From: Nymphaea colorata | Taxonomy: Eukaryota > Streptophyta > Magnoliopsida > Nymphaeales > Nymphaeaceae | Reading direction: 5' to 3' | Assembly: GCF_008831285.2 (NCBI RefSeq) | Contig: NC_045147.1 | Location: forward strand, 18,578,854-18,642,853 | Length of the DNA stretch: 64,000 bases | Position numbers and translations under genes: made by a program | Notes under the pieces: generated by a model | What the model was told of the DNA's origin: nothing | Databases searched by the model: none | What the model saw: only the letters and a program-made list of their open reading frames with translations | Shown: positions 1 to 12,047 of the stretch, one piece after another | Layout of the letters: the number at the start of each line of letters is the position of its first letter | Position numbering within the stretch: position 1 is the stretch's first letter

Positions 1-174
1 AAGAGGCTTTCCCCTTCAGACCTATAACTAACAGCTACCCTGAATATTTTTCAGGAATATTTTTCATAATTGCGACTTCTCTTCCCTACCTCAAAAGTTT
101 ATATCGATGTTCAATAAACTTAACACGTTTCCCTCCTTTCCTTTTCAAGAAAAGAAAAGAAAAGAAAGGGGTAA

Positions 175-247
175 CGCGCCAGGTAGGGGTCGAACCTACG
201 ACTTTCTGCTTAGGAAACAGACGCTCTATCCACTGAGCTACAGGCGC
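175..247 (-). tRNA. tRNA-Arg, anticodon CCT
   Basis: The minus strand folds as a full cloverleaf. It has a 7-bp acceptor stem (GCGCCTG with CTGGCGC, one internal T-T mismatch), the D arm GCTC...GAGC, the anticodon stem TCTGT/GCAGA around the loop TTCCTAA (anticodon CCT, reads AGG), and the T arm GTAGG-TTCGACC-CCTAC with a standard B box. The discriminator base is G at 175. Runs of T follow about 12 nt downstream on the same strand (plus-strand aaaa at 160-163), as expected for Pol III termination. No intron is present. Confidence 0.96.
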
Positions 248-2325
248 TTTGGTTGAAAGGGACTTCTCGTCAAAATAAAAAAAACCTATAATCACGAGTT
301 CAACCAAGCCACAGATTAAGATCAAGTTGCAGCCCAATTTTTCGGCTACTTCCTTAGAGTTTAGTAAATGAAAGATCGAACAATTCAACATGAACAACCA
401 AAAAAAGGGAGCTCGATATAACATATTTTCAGGTAAGCGAACAACCTCATACTCCAAACTTGTTTCGTCTCGGACTTACTGAATATATGGGGCAGGTAAA
501 TTCTGAACCACTGGAGCAAAAGTGTTAAAACCAAGCTCTAAGAAGGGGTCGTTTGTCGTGTGACAATTGTTATTATTTCATGAATTTTCTCCAAAGTACA
601 GTGTCTTCATAAATCTGCAAAATAATAAATATGTTACTGTTGCCAAACACCATATGGTGGTGCGCTTCTGAATGTGTCTATTTCCCTAAATATTGGTAAA
701 TGAAAAATAACATCCTTGTAAAACTAATCTCATTTAAACCAAGATCAATTGTTGTAGGAGTAAATTTTGTAGGTACCGAACCATGAAAATCACAGTTTTG
801 GTACCCATGATTAAGAATTCGAAATGATTTATAAGATATAATTGAAGAAATTATATAAAATTTTAGTGCATCTTTCTGGGTTGGTTGGCCAGCGTCCAGA
901 ATAGGGGAGGGTGACCGCTAACCAGAGTCGCTCGTTCTTAAAATAATGGCGGGATTCTCGGGCAAACCAACTTCCACTGCCGACGCGGCAGCTGGTTAGG
1001 AAGTAACGTGCTCCTTCCTTCTACGCCACAACCTCTGCATATTACTGCGTCAATTGTTTGAAAGCCTCCATCCTCTTGCCTGTGTTGCCGTCGTTTCTTC
1101 AGGTAATTGTTTGCTGAGAGAAACGCCCATAAAATGTCCTCTCTGTACGTTCAGAAGATTGAATGAACGGGATGACACTTCTTTAGTTGGCTAGCGGATG
1201 TCAGGCATACTACCACATTGTTTTCGCCAAATGTCACTCCAGGGTATTGAACTCTTGACCTTAGGTCTTCTACTTGGTCTTTGTTTGGAAAAAAATTATG
1301 CTTTTGTTGGGACAACATTGTAGGAATCAATCAGTATTAACAAAAACAGATTTTTCTTTCTCCTTTCCTCTTTTCACTTTTTGATGTCGGAACAAAATGA
1401 AGATTTTGTGCTTCAATTCCGTAGAGCTTTGATCTTTCAACTTTTTTTTGTTTTTGTCCTTCAATAACCATCCGAGCTTCTTGGTACCTATGTCTTCTTC
1501 CTCCTGTTTCTCTGTGTCACACCCCGAATCTAACTATTCTTACTGCTTCTTGGGAAAAGTGCTCCATTTTTTCACCTTACAGTAACTCGAAGGCCGAAGC
1601 AACCCCAATAACTGGGCCTACATGGAATCATCGTTTGTTCAAGCTGCAGTTTTATGTGAGCCGTCGGCAACCAGGTGATCCTTTAAAAGATCGAGTGCAT
1701 TCAAATAAAATCAATACGTTAGGTACCACTTCGTAGTCTCTCCTATTGAAGCAGTATTGGGTTGATTACACCCACTTTCCTATCGCAGTAATAAAAGGTT
1801 GGATCCGAAACATAAGCACAGTATTTCATTTGCACATATCAAATTTCCTCTCGAAACCAGTAGGTAGAACAGATTATGCCAGGAGAAGCAAGCTAGATAT
1901 AAAGTTCGTATGCTTTCCACTTGAATCTCTTAAGACCAAATCATTGCCACCTGCAGAGAGCCTATTTTGGCAACTCTGTTTTTAACTTCTCAATTCCCCA
2001 CCTTCCCTCCTTTATGTTTCTGGAGGAGTCGGTTTTTGGTATCTTGCTTTTGTTTTCTCTTATGCATACACAAGAAAAAGCGGAACTGTCTTTACGTGAT
2101 TCGCACTCATGGAGATGAATTGGCAGCCAAAAGTAAGAGGAACCAAAGGCAGACACTTAACTTTAAATTAGGAAGAGCAGATTAGTTGACCGGAAGCATA
2201 AAAAATGTGCAGATTTCACGAAGCAGAACGAATGTGGCTGTGCGAGTTGTTTCTTTTTTCTTTCTTTTTTCCCCACTCTCGTTGATGATTCCTGTTACCT
2301 GCCTTATTGGTAGACCAGATGCACC
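248..2325. other. Intergenic, no gene recognised
   Basis: About 2 kb between tRNA-Arg and the BTB gene promoter. Only short overlapping ORFs occur, none resembling a known protein. A slightly GC-richer patch lies near 890-1000. On the minus strand near 1240-1265 the sequence GAGTTCAATACC resembles a Pol III B box and might be a decayed SINE, but I could not place an A box. Confidence 0.5.
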
Positions 2326-2332
2326 TATAAAA
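2326..2332 (+). promoter_or_regulatory. Probable TATA box of the BTB/POZ gene
   Basis: TATAAAA stands about 110 bp upstream of the BTB gene ATG at 2442, so transcription would start near 2355-2360 with a short 5' leader. This rests on position and consensus only. Confidence 0.55.
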
Positions 2333-2441
2333 CCTTCAACGTGAGGCTTCCTCCTCCTGAGCTCTCATCACAAAGAACTATTTTAAGAGATTCTTAGAGA
2401 GGAACCCATTTAGCAGGTGGTGGACGGAGAGAATCGAGATC

Positions 2442-4383
2442 ATGGACTGCTGCCTTTGCAGTTCTGTAGCTGGCGTTTTCAGGCTGCCAAGAAACAGCAT
2501 CTGCTCGAGTTGCTATGAAGGAGCACGTAGCATGATAGCTTTCATGGAAAAGATGGACGGCGAACCGAACCCCATCTCTGCTGACGAACAACAAAAATCC
2601 AGAAAGATTGATATAACGGAAGAGTTGAGATCCAAGGTGTGTATGCATGTTGATAGGAATCAACTCTCATTCTTTGCAGCTTTAGTGTAACGCAAAAAGA
2701 TACAGAAAAAAATCGGCCTATTTCAGATTGGTTTTTAGTTCAAAAAACAAATGAAAACGAAGGATTCGATTGACCTCAGGATATATGAAATTTAACTTTC
2801 TCTGATTATTATCTATCAGCATTGTCGATGCAGGGGTTGTCTTACGCCTATAGGAAGTTGATGGAATGGAAGGAAAGGGACCAAGGTTTGATTGAACGAG
2901 TAAGTTTTCTAGGAGGATTAGTCGATGCGTTCAAGGAAGGACTTCACGCAGACGTTCAGATTAAGGCGACGGATGGACCAGCAAGGCTTGCCCACAGGGC
3001 CGTCCTGGTAAGCGCGTCCCTTCATTTTCTTTCTACATCCATTCTTTCTCTCCATCATTTTTCCAAAGACCAATCCCGAGACGGAGACCTCTGAACTGGA
3101 GGTCTCCTAGTTTCTGTTCTTTAATTTTTACCTTGTATAATGTATGCTACTGTCTGCACAGTATTATCTGAGATTCTTTTCCTTATATATATTCTCTTTC
3201 TGTTAGCTGGAATCTGCCTAATCTTACATATCAAAAACGATAGTCCTCAGAATCAGATCACCTGCGGTACCAAACAGATGATCCACAGGAAGACTTGAAT
3301 TTTGGTATTGATTCCCAGTTTTCAATTATAAAGATCACGTTCATGTAGATAGCTTCCCTAAGAACAAGCTAAATAGATTAGTTTAAGCCAAAGGGTCCTG
3401 TGGAATATAGAGCAAAGCCTAGACCAGGCCACCATGGGATATTTCCTGCAAATACTTCACCAGGCAGTTGCTAGTTGCTGTAACATCATTTAGTTCCTGA
3501 CTTGTGTTCGTCAAGCACCAGATGATTTTATTTTGATTCTGATTCGGGGAAGGCAGTTCATGGGTTACATCAATCAGGCGTGTTCAGGTCTCCACGATGT
3601 GGACTTGCCAAAGATCCCGTATGAACTCAGTAAGCAATCAGTAGTCTAATTACAGAAAGCATGTTATGTCCGCACAGAAATGGAACTATGCTTCAGCAAC
3701 CTATGAAATAATTATGGTTCTCGCCTGCCATTTCTGGATAACCATTTGACATGACAAATTGGGGATTTATTTTTACCCCTTCCGTCATTTGGAGGAGGAT
3801 TCATTCTGAAGAAATCTAAACGGAACTGTCTGGATGAGTTCGATACTGAAAATCACTTTTTCAAATGTCATTCATTTCTTTAGTTTTAGCTCCGATTCTA
3901 ACAGGCATGCTTGACCAGGCAGCAAGGTCCCCAATCTTTAAAGCAATGTTTGAAGCTGATGAATGCAAAGCTTCTTCACCTTACACCATCACTTTGCCGG
4001 AGCTCAAGAGTGAGGAGCTAGACTGCCTACTGGAATTCCTCTACTCTGGAAGTCTGCCCAAGGATCAACTTGCAAACCACGCCCATGCTCTGCTGATTGC
4101 AGCTGACAAATATGAAGTGCAATACCTAGCAAGGTGTTGTGAAGCTCAAATTCTACAGACATTGAGCACATCTAATGCATTGGAAATTCTAGAACTTTCT
4201 TCATTGTGCATGAATGAGAGGCTGAAGAGCATGTCTATGAAGACCATCGTGAAGCACAGGGAGGAGATAGTTTTTTCTGAGGGGTACTGTGGTTTTGTGA
4301 TGAGGAATGCTTTTCTAGCAGTAGAACTAACGAGAGCCATGTTTATGGAGGTTAACGGCCAACAAGACAGCTTGAAAGCGTAA
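2442..4383 (+). CDS. BTB/POZ domain protein (three exons, about 277 aa)
   Basis: Exons 2442-2636, 2834-3007 and 3919-4383 join in phase 0 at GT-AG borders. The N-terminus has C3-x2-C6 and C21-x2-C24, a possible small zinc site, with the stretch LPRNSICSSCYEGAR. A BTB fold follows from about residue 100 (HADVQIK, LAHRAVL, then AARSPIFKAMF, LPELKSEELDCLLEFLYSG, HALLIAADKY), and a BACK-like helical tail follows. The layout matches the small plant BTB/POZ proteins of the At3g56230/At1g01640 type. Members of this class are thought to act as CUL3 ubiquitin-ligase substrate adaptors; that role is inferred here, and no substrate is suggested. The start is the first ATG after the TATA box. Intron 2 (911 bp) holds nothing recognisable. 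A TG/AG microsatellite begins 8 nt after the stop. Confidence 0.9.
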
Positions 4384-4386
4384 TTA

Positions 4387-4390
<4 letters not shown>

Positions 4391-4447
<57 letters not shown>
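4391..4447. repeat. Compound microsatellite (TG)n(AG)n
   Basis: About 13 TG units run directly into about 15 AG units. They lie just downstream of the BTB gene stop codon and therefore probably inside its 3' UTR. Confidence 0.95.
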
Positions 4448-4450
<3 letters not shown>

Positions 4451-5980
4451 TATTTATCGTTGGTAAGCAAAAGTGCATATACAGTGAGGTTCTGAACATT
4501 TATAATTGCTTATTGAAAGCGGTGTATCGTTGTACAAAATGACCTCATTTTTGCTGTAAATTTGTATTACTTGTCTCATGTATTATTGAGATTTATGAAA
4601 AAATAACAGAAATGATATGCAGGGCTCCATTGTTTTACAAATAGTAAGAAAGGTGCAACCCAAGTGGAGCCTCATGCTAGAGCCTGTTATAGATGTCTCA
4701 AACAATTTTAGTATTACTAGTGGTGTTCAACCACTTGGCTTTCACTTTCCTGGTAAGATAAATTCATGTACGACTAGTTTGGATCGACTAAACCTTAAAT
4801 AAGAGTACCTGCAAGTATGCGCCCTTGGAACCTCGATATTTTGAGGCATTTCAACCAAGTTGAATAGTATAAATGTGATCGACGTGGATTTGATGAAGAT
4901 AGAATTTTGAAAGTGTTGTGTAAAAATGTGTTCATGTATCACAAAACAAATGGTTTTCATGTACAAAAAGTGTTCTTGTGTAACAGAAAATTTGACGTTT
5001 TTATACAATTTTGAAATGCTACTATTCATGACGCATCCATTGATTCAGAGTCCGATTAGTGATTACTATGGAATTAACAATGCACTTCACATCCATATGG
5101 TCAAACTTGATTCAGACGACGTATCAATATTTATAGGGTGCTTGTCCATAATATTTCACATAAGCCTTCTCTATATCCTGAACCAACAAACGGCCAAAGT
5201 AAACAGAAATTGTGGTTTCAATATAACACTGTTGCATGTCGCATTGCCCTTTGATGAAAAATTTAGGTGTATTTCCCATGGACAATGTAGATCTATGTTT
5301 TCCGCCAATTGCCTTGGTCTAAGGGCATTTTACTTGGTAACAGATACAGAACAGATTATCGCAAAAAGGATGTTGTGATTAACTACTAATAAGCGTGCCC
5401 TCTTGTTCTGATCGATCACACTTAAATTTGAGAAATCCCCTCGTTCAGACTCTACAGACCTCACCATTACCTAATATTTCAAGGTACCAATTTTTTCCAC
5501 GTACCAAATTCAAACCTAAAATTTGCCAAGGGAGCGTCTAATAGATGCCTATAGATTACTGCTCGCATAAATAAGCTTTTGAAGTTTCCAAGTTTACAGA
5601 CTAAAAGCACATGATTGCCTTTAAATACAGACGAACAACTGAGAAGGATTACGTAGCCATATGAGAACGTGACTTTTCCCTATGCTGCAATACACGATTT
5701 GAAGTTTGGAATTCACAAGTCGTTCAAATGTGGGCAACCAGTGACTTGAGAATTTCATTAGTAGCTTTGGCTATAAGCTAATGTCTAGCAGAAGAAAGGC
5801 TTTAAACTTTCTAATTTTTACACCTGCACAGATCACAGATTTAAGGATAAACTTGAAACTTTCCAGCCAAAACAACCATCTGAAGAAATCATATTCCAGA
5901 AATATGCAAGAATATTTCTTCTTATAACACAAAATTTAATGGTTTCACATGCACAGAGCTGGAACGGCTAGGTCAGGAGT
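4448..5980. other. Intergenic, convergent 3' ends, no gene recognised
   Basis: AT-rich sequence between the 3' end of the BTB gene and the 3' end of the CHMP7 gene, which converge here. A 150-codon open frame at 4926-5378 has no recognisable motif and is probably chance. Both 3' UTRs should lie in this stretch. Confidence 0.5.
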
Positions 5981-8900
5981 TTAAGCAGGTTCAAGTGTAA
6001 CTCTAGACAGAGCATTACCAAGCGAGTCAACTAATTCTTCATTCTTCGCACGCTGCACTCTGGCACTAACTGCTTCATCCATCTGAGCTGGCCTGACACC
6101 TTCTCCAAGCTCTGCTTCCAATTTTTTAAATTCTTCTTCCATTTCTTCATCATCCATATCCACGTCAAGGATTGGAAATGGTGATGATGCTGCACAAACA
6201 AAAAGTCAACAAAACAGAGAGCTAGACTGTTGGAATTATATTGCTCATAGTCATCCAGTTACATGGTTCCATTATTTCATCATGCAGTGGCCAGACTTGG
6301 TCAGCCTCATAGTTATAATGTGGTCAGGCACATAAGTTGTTAGTTGACAAAAGCAGCTCAAAATAGTCAGAGAATCACATTCATTGAACCAAATAGATCA
6401 TCCATTCCTGTTTTATTTGTTAATAGCCAAAGTATGCTGTATATTTTAAGTATAAATATAATACACTCAAATAATTTGTTTATCTACTAATAGTCAAAGT
6501 ATGTTCTATATTTTGAACGAAATAGATAGTCAGTTCCTGTTGCTGTATATTTTGAGCATAAATATGAATACACACAACAAATTTGTGTATTTATATTTAT
6601 ACTCAAAATAATACTCAAAAAATACAGCAACAGGAACAGAAAATCTCTTTAGTTCAAAATATTCAGCATATTATTTCTATATTTATATTTATACTAAAAC
6701 TATACAGCACAATTTGCTATTAACAGATAAAAGAGGGACAGAATATCTATTTGATCAAATGAAGCTAATTTTCCGACAATTTTGAGCTGCCCATGTAAAC
6801 CAACAGCTTATGTGGCTGCCACAATATAACTAGTGAGACTGACCAAATCAGGCCGCTGCATGATGGAAGAACAGAATCATGTAACTGGATGACTACTAGC
6901 AATATAATTCCACAGTAATAAAGCACCAGAATGGATGACTCTTAGCAATTCAATTCCAACAACACTAGAGCAGCAGAAACGCTTAACAAGTTAAATTCAC
7001 AAATAACGTAAAAGAGCAGTTTAATTGGAGAGCAGTAACTTACCAAGCATTTCTTCAGCTTGCTTTTGCAAATCTATGCTCTCACTGAGCTCTTGGAGGC
7101 AAAGATGAACTTCTTCAACACTTATACCATTTTCCCTGATGGCTCGAGCGCCAATTTGAATTGCTTCGGTAGCCTAACATTATGTTTAACAAATGGAACA
7201 TTTGCGATTAGAAAAACAAGATATTAATCAAGGGGTCATCATAAGGAACACCAAACAAAGGCCCAAACAAATGCCAGAGACACCTTCTTTGTAGCTTCAG
7301 CATCGGCTATAACTCCAAGGACCTCTTCAACCCTGTTCAATAGCGATATACATTTGCTTCTGCTACCTGTAGCCAACTTTAAATGCCTAACATGCCTTTG
7401 AGCATCCTGTCTGTTTCCACACTTCAGTGATGCTATAGCTGCCTCTTTCGACCTGATTTCAGGCATACTAGTATCACTAATCACTTTTAATATGATAAAC
7501 AGACATGAAAAATTAGTTAGTGTGCAAAGACAGACATTACTTTCTATAACGGTTATTAATTACATCAAGTTGTTGTTGTAGCCTTTCAAGGGTGCAGACC
7601 AAGTGCAAATTGTCATAATCAAGTCTTGTAGCAGTAGGAACAGGTTGAGGCAAAAGGGACAGCTTCATACCCTGAGATTGCCCATGTAAGCAGCACCGCT
7701 CCATTATAATAAAATTCAAGCTGCATTAAAATTCCTGATTCACTACTTAGATGTGAAAATGTTACTTCACCTCGATACGTTCCCCTTTAGTGATTATTAG
7801 GTAACACGCTTGTGCTGACTCATACAAATAACTAAAAATTGCAGTTGTTTCGTCAGCTCCCCTGCAGAGACTTCTAAACTTTCCCATAGTGATAACACAG
7901 CATGAAGTCCAATTGGTTTCAGATAAGGACTTGATGATTTCAGCTGCTCGTTCCTATAAAAACCATGTGATTGATGAAGTCGACAAACAAGTCAAAGACT
8001 AGCAGAATGTTTCCAAAGTTGCAGAAGGAAGATAAGCTATTCTCTGTTTAATTTCAGTACACAAAAAAAAATCTATTGGAACTTGGGTTGTGCAGACACA
8101 ATCCTCCGAGATTGAAAGGATAGTCTCTGCATGGAACATACCTTAACCAGGGTGGACAGGATAAGCCGCTCCTCAAAAATTTCAGCTGATCTTTTAGCAC
8201 CAACCAAGTTTAATGCTCTTTTAAACAACCCGTAGAAGGTCCCACCGGATGGATCCTTCAAATCACCAATCCTTAAAATATCCCCATCATTGTACATTTC
8301 AAGCTGAAGAGGGAAATGGAATAAGAAATATAACACAACTGATAATTTGAAGAAGAATTGCCTTAACACTAGAAGTATTTACTATTTACGTCCGCTATCA
8401 AATTTAACCAATTGAAAATATGCCAAGTTTGTACACCTCAAGTGCTAATTTAGGAGAAGTACCTTACGTTGCAATGATTGAAAATAACTTCCGTTATAGT
8501 AGTTGATATTTAATTAATATATTTCATCCTTGCACTGGAAAAAAAAGCAGGCTTTTTGTCGTAGAAATTCTATCTGCGATACCAATTTAGGCAAATTAAT
8601 CCGCTTGGTGTGCAGGATGGGTGACAGCAACTAGCTCCATGTCGAACACAACTTCACATCCATATAGCCATGCAATAGGTCACTTCTTCTCAAGCAGTCA
8701 CTCCAACCACCAACTAACTGCTCCTAGAGTCAACTCTATAATATACAACACCATGAAAAATTTTTCTGCCGTCATTTTCCTGCATATGAGAAACCATATG
8801 CTTTGAACAACTGGTCATCGAGGCCCCATCTATTCCTAGAGACTTTGGGCAAAGGGCTCAATGCTCTCTCCATTGAATGCTTTCAAGTATTTTAAATATG

Positions 8901-9815
8901 TTCTGCTGCTGGAACCGATTTGACAAGTACAATCTTTCAATCGTTCAATTAAGCAAAACTACTCACTCCACATACCGATGGTAGCAATTTATTATTGATC
9001 TCCTTCTGCACATATCAAATGATCTTGTACTCATTGTTCCAGATTCACATCAAGTGGGATCAAACTTATCCTACATATAATCCTATTATGTCACTAGGGG
9101 AAAATAAATGACCACTGATTACTTAGTTGCCCCACTGGGGGATGGTTCTCATGGGTAATAAATGAATTTGAATCTAGTGGTGATGCTGGAAAGTTTTCTT
9201 GAGTTATTCAGATGGTTTTACCAACTGAGAAAATGAGAGACACTAACGTTGTATATGGGCATGCAGAACGCAAACTAGTAGACGACCGTTAGCCGCCTAT
9301 CAGCACATATGCCACTCTGATTTGTTTAAGTATATGGTGCAATTCAATATATTGATCATACATACCCCAGTAACTAGAGAAGGATAAAGCACAAAGCATT
9401 TGTTAAAAATGAAAAAAAATCATCGGTCACCGAAATTGAAAAAAGAAACTCACCAAAACACGATCCATACACAGAGGCGTCAGTCCATTTCTGACAAACC
9501 AATTTTTCCTGAGCTGCACCAAAGACAGTTTCAAGCGATTATTAAACAAAACAACAAAAACAAATACATCTGTGATCGCGTGTGTGCACAAGAGAGAGAG
9601 AGAGAGATTTGGGGTTCTTCGATTGCCTCCGACGCATGAATGACGGTGACGCCGAGATGCCGAGCAACTTTGATGATCAAATCCCTCCAGAACCAATATT
9701 TCGTCTCCCAATCTGATCTTTGGCCGCTGAATGCCTTGAAGCGCGCGGCCGACAGGACGTCGTCGTCCCAATCGGGCACTTCCTCCTTGATGAACTCCTT
9801 TAGCGAGGTGCCCAT
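5981..9815 (-). CDS. CHMP7: ESCRT-III protein of the CHMP7 type (SNF7 family), eight exons, about 410 aa
   Basis: Exons in gene order: 9815-9627, 9513-9454, 8303-8142, 7953-7771, 7671-7541, 7452-7284, 7173-7044, 6189-5981; phases agree throughout. The N-terminal half (EFIKEEVPDWDDDV, ARFKAFSGQRSDWE, FWRDLI, then NWFVRNGLTPLC) is the winged-helix region that separates CHMP7 from other ESCRT-III subunits. The second half is a SNF7 coiled domain from about residue 210 (ERLQQQLDVINNRYRKSKEA, CGNRQDAQRHVRHLK), with an acidic helix (DMDDEEMEEEFKKLEAELGE) and an LVDSLGNALSRV tail like a MIT-interacting motif. CHMP7 recruits other ESCRT-III subunits for endosomal and nuclear-envelope membrane remodelling; the role here is inferred by family. 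Intron 1 is best read as a rare GC-AG intron. Intron 7 contains a foldback element. The start is the first in-frame ATG after an in-frame stop. Confidence 0.9.
6228..6961. mobile_element. Foldback (long inverted-repeat) element in CHMP7 intron 7
   Basis: The left arm (6228 to about 6580) and right arm (about 6590 to 6914) are imperfect reverse complements over some 330 bp. The left arm begins TGTTGGAATTATATTGCT, then TAGTCATCCAGTTACATG; the right arm ends with the reverse complement of the same blocks. Matching inner blocks include a CATCATGCAGTGGCC-like segment, GCAGCTCAAAAT, and CAGTTCCTGTTGCTGTAT near the centre. A further partial copy of the terminal block (6930-6961, ending AATTCCAACA) follows the right arm. 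There is no coding capacity and no clear target-site duplication. It could be a MITE, a foldback transposon or a local inverted duplication. Confidence 0.75.
9591..9607. repeat. (AG)n microsatellite in CHMP7 intron 1
   Basis: A short AG run. On the transcribed strand it is a pyrimidine (CT) run about 20 nt inside the intron, just after the proposed GC donor. Confidence 0.85.
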
Positions 9816-12047
9816 ACCAGTCAACAGGACGCAGTCGCTTCAGACGGACCAATCTACGAGAGTGCACCGACAGCCATGCTTGTCAGGAAGGAAAAACAAC
9901 CACCCACAAAGCAGAAGCCATGGGAAAGCCAGAACCATCTAAGTCGAGGGACAGAACTTTCAAATGTCCCGCAAAATCCCCGATTTCCCATCCCTTCGAG
10001 GAGAAATGAAGAAAGTGTCGGACTCGGCTCCTTACAGTATGTTCAATGGCGGTCACGTTTGGGCCGGGAGTCTGATGACAAGATTTTCATCTCGGGGAAA
10101 TTAGTCAATGTCTTCAGCATCCACATCCGTTTTTGAGAGAAATTTGGCAGTGGCATGAGAACGTAGCTAGACCGTGACAACATATTCCGAGACATTCGCT
10201 GCGAGGGAAACTTGATGAAGCGGAAAAAATTTCATGAATACAGTGGTCGAAAGTTTTAAGAAGAAATTCAGATGAATTTGGTAGACAATAAATAGAAATA
10301 CCGTACCGATTTCATTAACATATATATAATTATATATTTCAATTTTTTGTTTTTAATATTTGATGTGTGATAAATTTTTCTAATAAAATTACGGTTTAAA
10401 TTATTTTTGTTGTTCGTTAAACACCATATAAAGGACTTTGCTGGACTTACAAGTCTAATAAGGCATTCTGGTGACACCTCTGGAAGAGCACAGTTTTGTA
10501 AAAAGTTTTACAAAAATCTGGTTAAAATTTTCAATTTTAAAATCTGGTCTTGACAAGACAAAAACTTTGGGCGAAAAGACAAAATTTAGTTTCGCCTGAA
10601 AAACTTCTCTCTCTAGGTTTTTCAAAATCAAGTTAACGAAACTCGGTTTTGATGTCATCCGAACAAATGTTTTCTAGGCAGCAAAAAAAAATTAAGTTAA
10701 CGAGACTTTGTTTGGTGTCACCCAAACAAATGCTCCTTAGGTAGATTTTTTTTCAAGTTTGTTTGGCAGAAAGAAATTTTACCATGCATTTTTTTTTGAA
10801 ATGGAGAAAAATCCCCGCGCAAAAAAGTTGGACCTAGAGAGGTCCGACTTTTTTCCACAAAAAAATCTTCGTGAAATGTTAATTTTCCAGTGCATTTTTC
10901 TTCACATGCATCAAACGGGGCCTTAAGAAAAAAAACATATAAAAACATTATTTAAGTAAGTGGCAAGAATGAGTTCGCCCAACTTAGATTTTTTAAATCC
11001 GTCGTCCGGGTCGACTCATCGATCTGTCAAGTAAGACTCACTAAACAATTGACATTTTCAAAAGTTCAGTTGTAGTTGCTTATGTAGGTAAAAAAAGTCA
11101 ATTATTAGTTTGATTCTTGTGAGCACTACTTTAATTAATTACAAATAATTAATTGCAAATAGTAGCATGTACTTCTCTCGAATTAAAAGAGTAACATAAG
11201 TTAACTGAGGTTACAAAACAACATATATTTTAAAGACACTATGTTTTTATTTGAGTAACTGTAACATTGTTATGAATGTTGTTCTTAGGCCTACCAGTCA
11301 AACATTGATTTGAAGTTTTGCCAAAGATAAAAGACAGATTTAAGGTTTCAACGTTGTTTAAATATCATCCGTTTTACACCACTAATCAAAAACATATTTC
11401 TGTCCCTTTAGTCTTTAGCCAATCTGAACTCAAGAAAATGTAATGAGTTAAAATAGTTACAATGCTCGAACTAACTTTTATTTTTCATATTGCTAATTAT
11501 TGACCGAAAATAATGAAAAAACTGTTTTAATTAGAAGACTAGGTTGCAATCATCTCAGAAAAGGGAACCGGTGAGCCATATCCAAAAGATTGAGATGGGG
11601 TTTTGAAAAAGAAAAATAACCTAATTTTTAAATCATGTGACTAAAGATACATTTTGTTTTGTTGGCTTTCTTGAACATTTGTATATCAAAAGAATACCCC
11701 CAATTTTAAATCATTTCAGATGATATATTTCTGTAAATTTTTGTTACGTTGCATGCTCCTCTCAGTGCTAGAACCAAAACAGTTTTTATCATCCTCTCTT
11801 CTTTTGCTAAACGCGATGCTTAAGTTCCCACTGTTGCTGAGTATCTGGAGTGTCGTTGTATGCCTCTTGCTCTTGCCGCCACATGTTAGGATAGGACCCT
11901 GGAGTCGACGGAGCAGCCTTTGTCATCCCATGTGCTTCCCAAGTAAAATTGAAGGAAGAAAAAATGTCTGAAAGTTCCAAAATGATCTCCAACTGACACC
12001 TTCTTGTGGGCAATCATCTTTGACCCGCTCTTTCTGTCCAAAGATTG
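9816..12047. other. Intergenic between the CHMP7 and P450 genes (divergent 5' ends)
   Basis: Presumably holds both promoters, because the flanking genes point away from each other. The part nearest CHMP7 (to about 10100) has more G+C. About 10260-11700 is strongly AT-rich with no credible ORF. A degenerate tandem repeat lies at about 10631-10755. A segment ending CAAACGGGGCCTTA near 10924 resembles the end of a non-autonomous transposon, but I cannot define both ends. Confidence 0.5.
10631..10755. repeat. Degenerate tandem duplication, about 63-bp unit
   Basis: Two adjacent copies share AAGTTAACGA, then ACT, TTTG, TGTCA, CC, AACAAATG and AGG, followed by a poly-A or poly-T stretch. The second copy starts near 10694. 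The two copies have diverged noticeably. Confidence 0.6.

Noticed and set aside
86-457. 123-codon minus-strand open frame
   Set aside because: It runs through the tRNA-Arg cloverleaf and has no protein-like motif; it is a shadow of the tRNA gene.
4926-5378. 150-codon plus-strand frame downstream of the BTB gene
   Set aside because: AT-rich, with no motif. It lies between two convergent 3' ends and is probably chance.
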